Below the pieces are notes generated by a model. That model did not search any database. It was not told where the DNA came from and worked only from the letters and a program-made list of their open reading frames with translations. This document shows positions 35,378 to 46,239 of a stretch of DNA of 64,000 nt, one piece after another. The DNA is from Salmonella enterica subsp. arizonae (lineage in GTDB: Bacteria > Pseudomonadota > Gammaproteobacteria > Enterobacterales > Enterobacteriaceae), in assembly GCF_008692845.1 (NCBI RefSeq), contig NZ_VXJW01000001.1, forward strand, positions 248,001 through 312,000, read 5' to 3'. The first letter of the stretch is position 1; every line of letters starts with the position of its first letter. The position numbers and the translations under genes are program-made.

Positions 35378-36025
35378 ATGTCTTTACCAGATTCGCCTTT
35401 GCAACTGATTGGTATATTGTTTCTCCTTTCAATATTGCCTCTTATTATCGTAATGGGAACCTCTTTTCTTAAACTGGCGGTGGTTTTTTCGATTTTACGA
35501 AATGCTCTTGGTATTCAACAAGTTCCCCCAAACATTGCGCTTTATGGCCTTGCGCTTGTACTTTCCTTATTCATCATGGGACCAACGCTATTGGCTGTAA
35601 AAGAGCGCTGGCATCCAGTTCAGGTCGCTGACGCTCCATTCTGGATGTCTGAATGGGACAGTAAAGCATTAGCTCCTTATCGACAATTTTTGCAAAAAAA
35701 CTCTGAAGAAAAGGAGGCCAGTTATTTTCGGAATTTGATAAAACGAACCTGGCCTGAAGATATAAAAAGAAAAATAAAGCCTGATTCTTTGTTGATATTA
35801 ATTCCTGCATTTACTGTGAGTCAATTAACGCAGGCATTTCGGATCGGATTATTAATTTATCTTCCTTTTCTGGCTATTGATCTACTTATTTCAAATATAC
35901 TGCTAGCTATGGGGATGATGATGGTATCGCCTATGACTATTTCATTACCGTTTAAATTGCTGATATTTTTACTGGCAGGCGGCTGGGATCTGACACTGGC
36001 ACAATTAGTACAGAGCTTTTCATGA
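35378..36025 (+). CDS. ssaR: T3SS export apparatus protein SsaR (SctR)
   Basis: Membrane protein of the export core, FliP/YscR family. 215 residues, with helices at about 8-30, 45-70, 160-185 and 190-210, and the conserved segment IMGTSFLKLAVVFSILRNALG at the N-terminus. It overlaps ssaS by 4 nt. A TATAAT hexamer at 35340-35345 in the upstream gap is a weak candidate for an internal promoter. Confidence 0.96.
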   Translation: MSLPDSPLQLIGILFLLSILPLIIVMGTSFLKLAVVFSILRNALGIQQVPPNIALYGLALVLSLFIMGPTLLAVKERWHPVQVADAPFWMSEWDSKALAPYRQFLQKNSEEKEASYFRNLIKRTWPEDIKRKIKPDSLLILIPAFTVSQLTQAFRIGLLIYLPFLAIDLLISNILLAMGMMMVSPMTISLPFKLLIFLLAGGWDLTLAQLVQSFS

Positions 36026-36288
36026 ACGATTCTGAGCTGACGCAATTTGTAACGCAACTTTTATGGATCGTTCTTTTTACTTCTATGCCGGTGGTGTTAG
36101 TTGCATCGGTAGTTGGTGTCATCGTAAGCCTTGTTCAGGCCCTGACCCAAATACAGGATCAAACTCTACAATTCATGATTAAATTATTGGCAATTGCAAC
36201 AACTTTAATGGTTAGCTACCCATGGCTTAGCGGCATTCTTTTGAATTATACTCGTCAAATAATGCTTCGAATTGGAGAACATGGTTGA
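36022..36288 (+). CDS. ssaS: T3SS export apparatus protein SsaS (SctS)
   Basis: Small export-core protein, FliQ/YscS family: 88 residues with two membrane helices (about 15-40 and 50-75) and the family pattern VSLVQALTQIQDQTLQF between them. It abuts ssaT directly and overlaps ssaR by 4 nt. Confidence 0.96.
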   Translation: MNDSELTQFVTQLLWIVLFTSMPVVLVASVVGVIVSLVQALTQIQDQTLQFMIKLLAIATTLMVSYPWLSGILLNYTRQIMLRIGEHG

Positions 36289-37068
36289 ATGACGCAGCAG
36301 CTAAATGAATGGATTATTGTATTAGCTGTGGCTTTTATTAGACCATTAGGCCTTTCTTTATTACTTCCTCTACTAAAAAGTAGCAGTCTTGGGACCGAGC
36401 TTTTACGTAATGGTGTTCTTATATCGCTTACCTTTCCCGTATTGCCGATCATTTATCAGCAACATATTTTTATGCATGTTGGTAAAGATTACAGTTGGTT
36501 GGGTTTAATCACAGGAGAGATAATTATTGGCTTTTTAATTGGATTTTGTGCGGCGATACCCTTTTGGGCAGTTGATATGGCAGGATTTTTGTTAGATACT
36601 TTACGAGGGGCTACAATGGGTGCAATATTCAATTCTACACTGGAGGCTGAAACCTCACTCTTTGGCTTGCTTTTCAGCCAGTTCCTGTGTATGATTTTTT
36701 TTATAAGTGGCGGTATGGAATTTATATTAAACATTCTATATGAATCCTACCAATATTTACCACCGGGGCGTACTTTATTATTCGACCGTCAATTTCTTAA
36801 ATATATCCAGGTAGAGTGGAGAACACTTTATCAACTATGTATCAGTTTCTCTCTTCCTGCCATAATATGTATGGTATTAGCTGATCTGGCGTTAGGTCTT
36901 TTAAATCGCTCGGCGCAACAACTGAATGTGTTTTTCTTCTCAATGCCACTCAAAAGTATACTTGTTTTATTAATGCTCTTGATATCATTCCCTTATGCCC
37001 TTCATCATTATTTGGTTGAAAGCGATAAATTTTATATTTATCTAAAAAACTGGTTTCCATCTGTATGA
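36289..37068 (+). CDS. ssaT: T3SS export apparatus protein SsaT (SctT)
   Basis: Export-core membrane protein, FliR/YscT family. 259 residues with about six membrane helices; the central stretch GAIFNSTLEAETSLFGLLFSQ is typical of the family. The ATG follows the ssaS stop directly, and the 3' end overlaps ssaU by 4 nt. Confidence 0.95.
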   Translation: MTQQLNEWIIVLAVAFIRPLGLSLLLPLLKSSSLGTELLRNGVLISLTFPVLPIIYQQHIFMHVGKDYSWLGLITGEIIIGFLIGFCAAIPFWAVDMAGFLLDTLRGATMGAIFNSTLEAETSLFGLLFSQFLCMIFFISGGMEFILNILYESYQYLPPGRTLLFDRQFLKYIQVEWRTLYQLCISFSLPAIICMVLADLALGLLNRSAQQLNVFFFSMPLKSILVLLMLLISFPYALHHYLVESDKFYIYLKNWFPSV

Positions 37069-38120
37069 GCGAAAAAACAGAACAACCTACAGAAAAGAAA
37101 TTACGTGACGGCCGTAAGGAGGGGCAGGTTGTCAAAAGTATTGAGATAACATCATTATTTCAGCTTATTGCACTTTTTTTATATTTTCATTTCCTTACTG
37201 AAAAGGTTATATTGAGAATTATCGAGTTAATAAATTTTACATTACAATTAATAAATAAACCATTTTCTTATGCATTAACGCAGTTGAGTTATTCTTTAGT
37301 AGATTCATTAAGTTCAGTAATATTATTTCTGGGGGCAGGGATAATAATTTCTACTGTTGCTAGCGTGTTTCTTCAGGTGGGAGTAGTTATTGCCAGCAAA
37401 GCCATTGGTTTTAAAAGCGATCACATAAATCCGGTAAGCAACTTTAAGCAGATATTCTCTTTACATAGCGTAGTGGAATTATGTAAATCCACATTGAAAG
37501 TTATCATATTATCTCTTATCTTAGCATTTTTCTTTTATTATTATGTCAGTACTTTTCGGGCGCTACCGTACTGTGGATTAGCTTGTGCCTTACCTGTGGT
37601 TTTTTGTTTAATAAAATGGTTATGGGTAGGGGTGATGGCCTTTTATATAGTTGTTGGCATACTTGATTATTCTTTTCAATATTATAAAATTAGAAAAGAT
37701 CTAAAAATGAGCAAAGATGACGTAAAACAGGAGCATAAAGATCTTGAGGGCGATCCTCAAATGAAGACACGTCGTCGGGAAATGCAGAGTGAAATACAAA
37801 GTGGTAGTTTAGCTCAATCTGTTAAACAATCTGTTGCGGTAGTGCGTAATCCAACGCATATTGCGGTTTGTCTTGGCTATCATCCCACCGATATGCCAAT
37901 ACCACGGGTTCTGGAGAAAGGTAGTGATGCTCAAGCTAACTATATTGTTAATATAGCTGAACGCAACTGCATTCCTGTTGTTGAAAATGTTGATCTGGCC
38001 CGCTCATTATTTTTTGAAGTAGAACGTGGAGATAAAATTCCTGAAACTTTATTTGAACCCGTTGCAGCATTGTTACGTATGGTGATGAAGATAGATTATG
38101 CGCATTCTACTGAAACATAA
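37065..38120 (+). CDS. ssaU: T3SS substrate-switch protein SsaU (SctU)
   Basis: Last gene of the T3SS locus; FlhB/YscU family. 351 residues: an N-terminal KTEQPTEKKLRDGRKEGQ segment, four membrane helices (to about 205) and a cytoplasmic domain with the self-cleaving NPTH motif (Asn262-His265). Cleavage there allows the switch from needle to translocon substrates. After its stop, 180 bp of AT-rich sequence without a gene lead to the tRNA-Val genes. Confidence 0.96.
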   Translation: MSEKTEQPTEKKLRDGRKEGQVVKSIEITSLFQLIALFLYFHFLTEKVILRIIELINFTLQLINKPFSYALTQLSYSLVDSLSSVILFLGAGIIISTVASVFLQVGVVIASKAIGFKSDHINPVSNFKQIFSLHSVVELCKSTLKVIILSLILAFFFYYYVSTFRALPYCGLACALPVVFCLIKWLWVGVMAFYIVVGILDYSFQYYKIRKDLKMSKDDVKQEHKDLEGDPQMKTRRREMQSEIQSGSLAQSVKQSVAVVRNPTHIAVCLGYHPTDMPIPRVLEKGSDAQANYIVNIAERNCIPVVENVDLARSLFFEVERGDKIPETLFEPVAALLRMVMKIDYAHSTET

Positions 38121-38301
38121 TGAATACCTTTAGTATACTCCATTCAAACTACTGCGAATATCAGGATGGGTAATAAAGAATAGAACAGATAACGGATTTG
38201 TTTCATGACAACGCTGGGATACTGAATATAATATCTTTTAACTGGTATCAGCACAAGATATAGCGAATTATAAAACCAAATATTCACAGAATGCAAAGGA
38301 T

Positions 38302-38378
38302 TGGTGCGTCTGAATGGACTCGAACCATCGACCCCCACCATGTCAAGGTGGTGCTCTAACCAACTGAGCTACAGACGC
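38302..38378 (-). tRNA. valW: tRNA-Val (anticodon GAC), copy nearest SPI-2
   Basis: A 77-nt gene on the minus strand, including the encoded CCA (complement of 38302-38304). The acceptor stem GCGTCTG, the anticodon loop CTTGACAT (GAC, reading valine codons GUC/GUU) and a T loop TTCGAGTC are all present. It is the second of a tandem pair; its 3' end faces SPI-2, the position expected for an integration site. Confidence 0.96.
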
Positions 38379-38388
38379 ATTAAAATGA

Positions 38389-38465
38389 TGGTGCGTTCAA
38401 TTGGACTCGAACCAACGACCCCCACCATGTCAAGGTGGTGCTCTAACCAACTGAGCTATGAACGC
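38389..38465 (-). tRNA. valV: tRNA-Val (anticodon GAC), upstream copy
   Basis: A 77-nt gene, CCA included, with anticodon GAC. It is nearly identical to the next copy apart from the acceptor stem and a few other bases. Ten nucleotides separate the two genes, so they are probably one transcript, as in E. coli valVW. SPI-2 is described as inserted at the valV locus. Confidence 0.96.
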
Positions 38466-38583
38466 AACGTTGTAGGTGACAACGGGGACGAATATTAGCG
38501 TCACAACCGCAATGAGGCAAGAGGGAAATCGCAATTTTCTTCCTAAAATCACCTGATTGCGGTTGAAATATGCAATATGTCGA

Positions 38584-38613
38584 GAAAATAGCCGCCATGC
38601 GGCAGCTATTTTC
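38584..38613 (-). terminator. Probable terminator after mdtK
   Basis: A 9-bp stem (38584-38592 with 38605-38613) with an inner GC-rich part and a mostly A/T base lies 4 nt after the mdtK stop. The complement of the stem base gives TTTTC rather than a long T run, so it is a medium-strength candidate. Confidence 0.6.
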
Positions 38614-38616
38614 GTA

Positions 38617-40071
<1,455 letters not shown>

Positions 40072-40206
40072 TCAGTCTATTGTAGCGAGGTATTACTATT
40101 TCTCCAGTGAAAAAACAGTCGTTGAGGGGGCATTGCTGGCAAGCTGTTTTTCCACCTGTTATTGTGCTGAACAGTTCTGTTTTTATTTATTTCAGGAGTT
40201 GAAGAT

Positions 40207-40848
40207 ATGTTCACGGGGATCGTACAAGGTACTGCGAAACTGGTATTGATTGATGAAAAACCCAACTTTCGCACACATGTGGTGACGTTACCGGACCACA
40301 TGCTGGAGGGGCTGGAGACGGGGGCGTCCGTGGCGAATAACGGATGCTGTTTGACCGTGACTGAAATAAACGGCAACCAGATAAGTTTTGATCTGATGAA
40401 AGAAACTCTACGCATCACCAATCTGGGCGCGCTGAAAGTGGGTGATGAGGTCAACGTAGAGCGTGCCGCTAAATTCAGCGACGAAATCGGCGGACATCTG
40501 ATGTCGGGGCATATTATTACGACGGCTGAGATCACGAAAATCCTGACTTCTGAAAATAACCATCAGGTGTGGTTTAAAGTGCAGGATGCGTCACTGATGA
40601 AGTATATCCTCTATAAAGGTTTTATCGGCGTTGACGGTATTAGTTTGACCGTCGGCGAGGTAACGCCAACGCGCTTTTGCGTGTACCTGATTCCGGAGAC
40701 GCTGGAGCGTACTACGCTTGGCAGAAAAAAACTGGGGGAACGTGTGAATATTGAGATCGATCCGCAAACGCAGGCGATTGTCGATACCGTAGAGCGTGTA
40801 CTGGCCGCACGAGAAAATGCGGTCAGAACTCAGGCCGATAATAGCTGA
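40207..40848 (+). CDS. ribE: Riboflavin synthase, alpha subunit
   Basis: Makes riboflavin from two molecules of 6,7-dimethyl-8-ribityllumazine. The 213-residue protein is an internal duplication: two lumazine-binding domains, each starting with a short barrel ([12 protein letters not shown] at 1 and [15 protein letters not shown] at about 98). The first domain has the functional CCLTV segment. Also called ribC in E. coli. GGAGTTGAAGAT precedes the ATG. I see no FMN riboswitch in the 216-bp gap. Confidence 0.96.
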   Translation: MFTGIVQGTAKLVLIDEKPNFRTHVVTLPDHMLEGLETGASVANNGCCLTVTEINGNQISFDLMKETLRITNLGALKVGDEVNVERAAKFSDEIGGHLMSGHIITTAEITKILTSENNHQVWFKVQDASLMKYILYKGFIGVDGISLTVGEVTPTRFCVYLIPETLERTTLGRKKLGERVNIEIDPQTQAIVDTVERVLAARENAVRTQADNS

Positions 40849-40861
40849 CGGAGAGTAAAAG

Positions 40862-40882
40862 CCCCCGCATGTAATGCGGGGG
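40862..40882. terminator. Terminator between ribE and cfa
   Basis: CCCCCGCAT and its complement form a perfect 9-bp stem (40862-40870 with 40874-40882) around a 3-nt loop. On the minus strand it is followed by CTTTT, so it best terminates cfa. On the plus strand the tail lacks a T run, but the stem lies only 14 nt after the ribE stop codon. Confidence 0.75.
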
Positions 40883-40888
40883 TGGTGA

Positions 40889-42037
40889 TTAGCGAGGAAC
40901 GCGTAGCCCGTTTTCAACGCCGCGCGTAAATACGACCTGCCAAAGCTGGATATCGCGCGCGCGAAACGCACCGGCGCAGGCGTTGAGATAATAGCTGAAC
41001 ATACGTTTGAAGCGCTCGTTATAATTGCCCGCAATTTCCGGCCAGGCATTGATAAAACGCTCGTGCCACGCCATCAGAGTGGTATCGTAGTCGGCGCCAA
41101 AGTTATGCCAGTCTTCCATGACAAAGTGTGATTCGCTGGCCTCTGCGATTTGACGAACCGATGGTAAGCAACCGTTGGGGAAAATATACTTATTGATCCA
41201 CGGATCGACATTATGATCGGTTTTTTTTGAACCAATAGTATGGAGCAGGAAAAGGCCATCCGGTTTTAAATTCCTGTCAACAACGTCAAAATAGGTGTTG
41301 TAGTTTTTCGGCCCGACGTGTTCGAACATTCCGACGGAGACGATTCGGTCAAACTGATCGTTAAGGTCGCGATAATCTTGCAGGAGAATAGAGACATCCA
41401 GACCTTCGCAACGCGTCTGCGCCATTTTTTGCTGTTCTGCGGAGATCGTTACGCCCACGACACTCACGCCATACTGGGTCGCCATATATTGCGACAGACC
41501 GCCCCAGCCGCAGCCAATGTCCAGCACACGCATCCCAGGCTGTAACTGCAGCTTTTCGCAAATTAATTCCAGCTTGGCTTGCTGTGCCGCTTCAAGCGTA
41601 TCGGCATCTTTCCAGTAGGCGCAAGAATATTGCATATAGGGATCGAGCATACGGGAAAAAAGATCATTACCGAGATCGTAATGCTCCTTGCCGACAATCC
41701 AGGCGCGTTTTTTACTTTGTAGATTAATCAGACGCGCGCCGAGGATGCGGAGTGTATCTTTAACATGGTGAGGGAGTTGATTTTCAAGGCCGGCACGTAA
41801 GACTTTAGTGAAGAAAATATCCAGACGCTCGCATTCCCACCAGCCATCCATGTAACTTTCACCTAATCCTAACGATCCTTCCTGCAGGACGCGCTTAAAA
41901 AAATCGGGATTGTTAACACGAATGTCAGACGGGGCGGAACCATTAATTGTAATATCCGCACGACTTAACAATTCGTTGGCGATTCGGTACCAGTTATCAT
42001 CCGGTACGCTGACTTCTTCTATACACGATGAACTCAT
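40889..42037 (-). CDS. cfa: Cyclopropane-fatty-acyl-phospholipid synthase
   Basis: Transfers a methylene group from S-adenosylmethionine to double bonds of membrane lipid chains, usually in stationary phase and acid stress. 382 residues; SAM-binding motif VLDIGCGWGGLSQYMA at about 168-182 and the C-terminal block with the Cys of NACAGAFRARD. In enterobacteria the gene has two promoters (one sigma-S) and a long leader regulated by small RNAs; the leader here (42038-42327) has room for both. Confidence 0.97.
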   Translation of the reverse strand: MSSSCIEEVSVPDDNWYRIANELLSRADITINGSAPSDIRVNNPDFFKRVLQEGSLGLGESYMDGWWECERLDIFFTKVLRAGLENQLPHHVKDTLRILGARLINLQSKKRAWIVGKEHYDLGNDLFSRMLDPYMQYSCAYWKDADTLEAAQQAKLELICEKLQLQPGMRVLDIGCGWGGLSQYMATQYGVSVVGVTISAEQQKMAQTRCEGLDVSILLQDYRDLNDQFDRIVSVGMFEHVGPKNYNTYFDVVDRNLKPDGLFLLHTIGSKKTDHNVDPWINKYIFPNGCLPSVRQIAEASESHFVMEDWHNFGADYDTTLMAWHERFINAWPEIAGNYNERFKRMFSYYLNACAGAFRARDIQLWQVVFTRGVENGLRVPR

Positions 42038-42136
42038 AGCTTCTCCATCACTGGATTGTGATCAGAACCTTAAAACAGCGTAGACGCTTTTTTGGCTTTG
42101 TGAGAAATCCCACGGACAATTCCGTGAGCCAGTTAT

Positions 42137-42146
42137 CCGACGTAGA
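42137..42146 (-). promoter_or_regulatory. Candidate pairing site for the small RNA RydC in the cfa leader
   Basis: The plus strand reads CCGACGTAGA here, close to the RydC 5' seed CCGATGTAGA as I remember it; the one difference would make a G-U pair in the RNA duplex. The distance, 100-109 nt before the cfa start codon, equals the place where RydC is known to pair with the long cfa mRNA and stabilise it. Confidence 0.6.
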
Positions 42147-42327
42147 ACAGAGGAAGGGAGGAACCCTTGCCGAAAAGGCCATCCATGGTGAATCGGGAAC
42201 GCTCCGGTTCCCGTTAATACCTAATAATTATCGTAATATAAACAACCGGGAATCAGTATAGGCCGCAATTTTTGATGATTCAACCAAAGATTGTTAGCGT
42301 GCTAATTGAGTGGGGGTTAACAAACCT

Positions 42328-43533
42328 TTAGCGATACTTCTCATGGGCGACATCGGCATGAGGAAATCCAGCCTCATCGGACGCTGCATGAGACTGTATT
42401 TTGTAGCCTAACGCCGCCAGAACAACGGTAGAGAGCATGACGCTGGTGGTGGTCAGCAATGGTGTACTGATAAGCCATGAAACCACCAGGCTTGCCAGGA
42501 AACATAGCCCCAGTTGCAGCGTATTTTGCAGCGCCGCCGCGCGCCCCGTGGCTTGAGGAAAAGGGCGTAACGCCTGCGCGACGACGATAGGGTAGATTGC
42601 GCCGTTAGCAATCGCCATTACGCAGAACGGAATCAGGATCTCCACCAGTGAGGCATCATTCAGGAAGCCAGCTCCCCAGGTGGCGATAACGCTCAGCGCA
42701 TACAACCCTAACAGCCACGGAAGCAATTGGTAACCCTGCCATTTTTGCAGTGCCGCGCGGCAACTATATCCGCCAATCAGAAAAGCGATGGTCTGAGGAA
42801 CATAGCTCAGGCCAATCACTGCCGGGCTATAACCCATCGCGCTGAGAATGAATGGTGAACCCGTTAACCAGGCAAAAAAGCTGGCGGAACAGGCGGCATA
42901 AATCAGTACATTACCGCGATAGGTTTTAGAGCGTAACAATGTCGCGAAAGTGAATTTATCCTGTCCCTCGGCGCGCGCTTTTACCGACGCCTTTAAGCGC
43001 AGCGCTGGCAACATCAGTAACAGCGTAATCGCAAACAGGGTGGCGAAAATCGCCTGCCATGAGAAATGCGTCAGTATCCAGCTTCCCAGTAAGGGTGCAA
43101 GCGCCGGGGATAATCCTACCAGCGGCATGATAGTGGCGAAGATACGATTAATTTTTTGCGCAGGATAATAGTCGGCCACCAAGGCTTGCCAGATTACCGT
43201 TGCCGCACACACGCCTACTGCCTGCACAAAGCGCAGCGTCAGCAACGCAGCCGCGCTTTCTACCCACAGCATCCCCAGACTTCCGAGCGCAAAGATGGAT
43301 AGCCCCAGCAGTAAAATCGGCTTACGCCCATAACGGTCCGATAGCGGTCCCCAGAGTAGCTGCGCGACGGCAAAGCCAGCTAAAAACAGGCTAAGGCTGG
43401 CGCTGACAGCCGCGGCAGGCGTTTGTAAATCCGCCTGTATAGCGGCAAACGCAGGCAGGTACATGTCCGTTGCCAGAAACCCCAGCACGCTAAGACCGGC
43501 TAACCAGACTAAAAAACCTTTTCCAGGTTGCAT
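42328..43533 (-). CDS. punC: Purine nucleoside transporter PunC (YdhC, MFS)
   Basis: Inner-membrane transporter of the DHA1 (Bcr/CflA-like) group; E. coli YdhC was renamed PunC after being linked to purine nucleoside uptake. 401 residues with about 12 membrane helices and the MFS signature [14 protein letters not shown] after helix 2. Divergent from punR, its activator. The annotation as a drug exporter, common in databases, rests only on family. Confidence 0.9.
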   Translation of the reverse strand: MQPGKGFLVWLAGLSVLGFLATDMYLPAFAAIQADLQTPAAAVSASLSLFLAGFAVAQLLWGPLSDRYGRKPILLLGLSIFALGSLGMLWVESAAALLTLRFVQAVGVCAATVIWQALVADYYPAQKINRIFATIMPLVGLSPALAPLLGSWILTHFSWQAIFATLFAITLLLMLPALRLKASVKARAEGQDKFTFATLLRSKTYRGNVLIYAACSASFFAWLTGSPFILSAMGYSPAVIGLSYVPQTIAFLIGGYSCRAALQKWQGYQLLPWLLGLYALSVIATWGAGFLNDASLVEILIPFCVMAIANGAIYPIVVAQALRPFPQATGRAAALQNTLQLGLCFLASLVVSWLISTPLLTTTSVMLSTVVLAALGYKIQSHAASDEAGFPHADVAHEKYR

Positions 43534-43645
43534 ATTTGTTTCTCTTTCTTATCAGACAGACATTGTCGCAGAGTGTAGGGAGTGAAATTAAGGTTGTGAA
43601 ACGTTAATATTTGTCCAATGAGTTCAAAATTTTTGTAGGCAAATT

Positions 43646-44578
43646 ATGTGGTCGGAATACTCGCTTGAGGTGGTTGACGCCGTTGCGCGTAATGGCAGTT
43701 TTAGCGCGGCGGCGCAAGAGCTGCACCGTGTGCCTTCGGCAGTCAGTTACACTGTCCGTCAGTTAGAGGAGTGGCTGGCCGTACCGCTTTTTGTACGACG
43801 CCATCGTGATGTTGAACTTACGCCTGCTGGTGTCTGGTTTTTAAAGGAAGGGCGTTCTGTTATCAAAAAAATGCAGATCACTCGCCAACAGTGCCAGCAA
43901 ATAGCTAATGGCTGGCGCGGGCAGTTGGCTATTGCAGTCGATAATATCGTCAGGCCAGAACGCACCCGGCAGATGATCGTCGATTTCTATCGTCATTTTG
44001 ACGATGTGGAACTGCTGGTTTTTCAGGAAGTGTTTAACGGTGTCTGGGACGCGCTCTCCGATGGGCGGGTCGAACTGGCCATTGGAGCGACGCAAGCGAT
44101 TCCGGTAGGGGGGCGTTACGCTTTTCGGGATATGGGAACCCTGAGATGGAGTTGCGTAGTGGCAAGCGATCACCCGCTGGCGTCGATGCCGGGGCCGTTA
44201 AGCGATGATACCCTGCGCAACTGGCCGTCGCTGGTCAGGGAAGATACTTCGCGAAGCTTACCGAAACGGATTACCTGGCTGCTGGATAACCAAAAAAGGG
44301 TCGTAGTGCCGGACTGGGAATCCTCTGCAACCTGCCTGTCGGCAGGATTATGCGTGGGAATGGTGCCGACGCACTTTGCCCGACAGTGGATAGACAACGG
44401 TGAATGGGTGGCGCTGACGTTAGAAAACCCGTTTCCCGATGCGGCCTGTTGCGTGACGTGGCAGCAAAATGAAGCCTCGCCTGCTCTGGCGTGGTTGCTG
44501 GACTATTTGGGGGATAGCGAAACGCTGAACCGCGAGTGGCTGCGGGAGCCAGAAGAGGCTCCCGACAGCGCAGATTAA
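43646..44578 (+). CDS. punR: LysR-type regulator PunR (YdhB)
   Basis: Activator of punC, responding to adenosine in E. coli. 310 residues: N-terminal winged helix ([41 protein letters not shown]) and a C-terminal effector domain. Divergent from punC with a 112-bp gap that should hold its binding site. Its stop overlaps the purR stop on the other strand: both use the bases TTAA at 44575-44578. Confidence 0.93.
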   Translation: MWSEYSLEVVDAVARNGSFSAAAQELHRVPSAVSYTVRQLEEWLAVPLFVRRHRDVELTPAGVWFLKEGRSVIKKMQITRQQCQQIANGWRGQLAIAVDNIVRPERTRQMIVDFYRHFDDVELLVFQEVFNGVWDALSDGRVELAIGATQAIPVGGRYAFRDMGTLRWSCVVASDHPLASMPGPLSDDTLRNWPSLVREDTSRSLPKRITWLLDNQKRVVVPDWESSATCLSAGLCVGMVPTHFARQWIDNGEWVALTLENPFPDAACCVTWQQNEASPALAWLLDYLGDSETLNREWLREPEEAPDSAD

Positions 44579-45600
44579 CGGCGATAGTCGCGGAACGGGC
44601 CGTCAGCGACCGAGCGGCGCTCAACCAGGCGCGGATGAACTTCAATAGACTGCGACTCCTCGCGCTTATTGACGATGCGATCCAGAAGCATATTAAATGC
44701 GGTTTCGCCTAAGGAGTCTTTGGGCTGGTGAATCGTCGTCAGCGCCGGGGTAAAGAAACGGGCGTTACGCACGTTGTCATAACCGATCACCGAAACGTCC
44801 TGCGGTACGCGAAGCCCCATTTCGTCTGCCGCGCAAAGCGCGCCCATCGCCATAATATCGCCGCCGCAGAAAACGGCGGTAGGGCGATGCGACTGCGACA
44901 GGATTTGCTGCATCGCGTGATAACCGGACTCCGGTTCGAAGTCGCCCTGCACAATCCAGTTGTCCGGCACTTTGATCAGCGCTTCCTCCATCGCCTTCAT
45001 GAAGCCTGCCAGTCGCCCCGCGCCGGTGTTGCGCTCCAGCGGACCGGGGATAACGCCGATATCCCGGTGGCCGCGTTCAACCAGATAACGACCCGCCATA
45101 TAACCACCTTCAAAGGCGTTATCAATCACCGTGTCGGTAAAATCGGCTTTTGCTTCGCCCCAATCCATCACCACCATTGGAATATGGCGATACTCTTCCA
45201 GCATGGAAAGCAGCGGTTCCGGGTACTCAGAACACATCACCAGCAGACCATCCACGCGCTTTTGCGCCATCATGGACAGGTAGGCGCGCTGTTTTTCCAG
45301 GTTATTCCAGGCGTTGCCCAAAATCAGCGTATAGCCCTTCTGGAAGCAGTTCTTTTCAACCGCCTCAATAATTTCTGCGAAATAAGCCGCTTCGCTGCTG
45401 GTCGCCAGTAAGCCTATCGACTTGGTATGGTTAACCTTCAGGCTACGCGCGACGGCGCTGGGAGAGTAGTGCAGTTCTTTAATCGCCGCCCAGACCGCGT
45501 TACGTGTCTCTTCAGCGACAAAACGCGTTTTGTTGATTACATGTGATACAGTTGTAGTGGAAACGTTTGCTCGTTTCGCTACATCTTTAATTGTTGCCAT
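44575..45600 (-). CDS. purR: Purine repressor PurR
   Basis: LacI-family repressor of purine synthesis genes; corepressors are hypoxanthine and guanine. 341 residues: helix-turn-helix [23 protein letters not shown], hinge helix (PSAVARSLK), and a ribose-binding-protein-like C-terminal domain. The gene carries two PurR boxes, one before and one inside the start of the gene, so it represses itself as in E. coli. Confidence 0.97.
   Translation of the reverse strand: MATIKDVAKRANVSTTTVSHVINKTRFVAEETRNAVWAAIKELHYSPSAVARSLKVNHTKSIGLLATSSEAAYFAEIIEAVEKNCFQKGYTLILGNAWNNLEKQRAYLSMMAQKRVDGLLVMCSEYPEPLLSMLEEYRHIPMVVMDWGEAKADFTDTVIDNAFEGGYMAGRYLVERGHRDIGVIPGPLERNTGAGRLAGFMKAMEEALIKVPDNWIVQGDFEPESGYHAMQQILSQSHRPTAVFCGGDIMAMGALCAADEMGLRVPQDVSVIGYDNVRNARFFTPALTTIHQPKDSLGETAFNMLLDRIVNKREESQSIEVHPRLVERRSVADGPFRDYRR
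45557..45572 (-). promoter_or_regulatory. PurR operator inside the purR coding region (O2)
   Basis: The minus strand reads GAGCAAACGTTTCCAC, a PurR box (core GCAAACGTTT) at codons 10-15 of purR, where E. coli purR has its second, internal operator. Confidence 0.82.
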
Positions 45601-45643
45601 TATATTTCACTCCAGACCCCTCGCCAGACTCCTGAGAAACGCC

Positions 45644-45659
45644 AGGTAAACGTTTGCCT
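45644..45659 (-). promoter_or_regulatory. PurR operator upstream of purR (O1)
   Basis: The minus strand reads AGGCAAACGTTTACCT, an almost perfect match to the PurR box ACGCAAACGTTTNCNT. It lies 44 nt before the purR start codon. Together with the internal box it allows strong autorepression. Confidence 0.9.
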
Positions 45660-45896
45660 ACACACACCCTAATCGCAACCTCAGGGTTGCGGCACGCCGG
45701 ATAAACAACACGGAACGTCAGGAAAGGGTCAATGGCCGTTATGCTAATTCAATAAGCCTGGAATTTTGTCTCATCTTGAGGAAAAGGGGAAGCGTTAAAA
45801 ACAGTTATCAATATAAAACTTGAGAGATTTTTGTGCGGAAATCTGTAAAAATGCTCTATATCACTTTTTGTGTGGGAATAAAAAGGAGAAAACTTG

Positions 45897-45986
45897 ATGA
45901 GTACCGACCTGAAATTTTCATTGATCACCACGCTTATTGTTCTCGGCGTGATTGTCGCAGGTGGATTAACTGCCGCACTGCACTGA
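45897..45986 (+). CDS. cydH: CydH (YnhF), small subunit of cytochrome bd-I oxidase
   Basis: A 29-codon gene: MSTDLKFSLITTLIVLGVIV, then AGGLTAALH. AAGGAG lies seven bases upstream of the ATG. It is one membrane helix (about 8-26) with a short polar N-terminus, nearly identical to E. coli YnhF, shown by structures to be the extra single-helix subunit of cytochrome bd-I that covers the oxygen channel. The place, near purR, is the same as in E. coli, but the E. coli gene ydhP expected between it and sodB is absent. It is encoded far from cydAB. Confidence 0.93.
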   Translation: MSTDLKFSLITTLIVLGVIVAGGLTAALH

Positions 45987-46000
45987 TATTCCTTCTCTTC

Positions 46001-46024
46001 TGAGGGAGTGCATCTACTCCCTCA
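46001..46024 (+). terminator. Hairpin after cydH
   Basis: A perfect 9-bp stem (TGAGGGAGT at 46001-46009 with ACTCCCTCA at 46016-46024) lies 14 nt after the cydH stop. The T run after it is weak, so it may act as a terminator or only protect the short mRNA. The rest of the gap to 46200 holds no gene I can recognise. Confidence 0.6.
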
Positions 46025-46202
46025 CGTCAACTCGTTGTTATCCAGTTAGCAAAAATATTTTGCCATTATGTAAAATCTTATTTGGAATGATTATTGTTAG
46101 CGAGCACAGGCTTGGACTATCGACGTGCGTGATTGTGACAGGGGGCGTTGCTGGTTTTTATCGCAGCCAAGAAGCTTTCTGAGCAGGCGCGCGTTGCACA
46201 TT

Positions 46203-46230
46203 GTAAAACGCAGAAGGCGAACCTTCTGCG
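46203..46230 (-). terminator. Rho-independent terminator of sodB
   Basis: A 9-bp stem (46209-46217 with 46222-46230) with a 4-nt loop follows the sodB stop by about 9 nt; on the minus strand TTTTAC follows. Confidence 0.8.
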
Positions 46231-46239
46231 GACTCAGAC

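Noticed and set aside
38144..38498. Open frames on both strands across the tRNA pair, including one with a repeated RWCSNQLSY-like sequence
   Set aside because: These are translations of the tandem tRNA-Val genes; the repeated peptide only mirrors the two tRNA copies.
44728..45411. 227-codon open frame on the plus strand opposite purR
   Set aside because: Antisense shadow of purR; no ribosome site and His/Arg-rich product.
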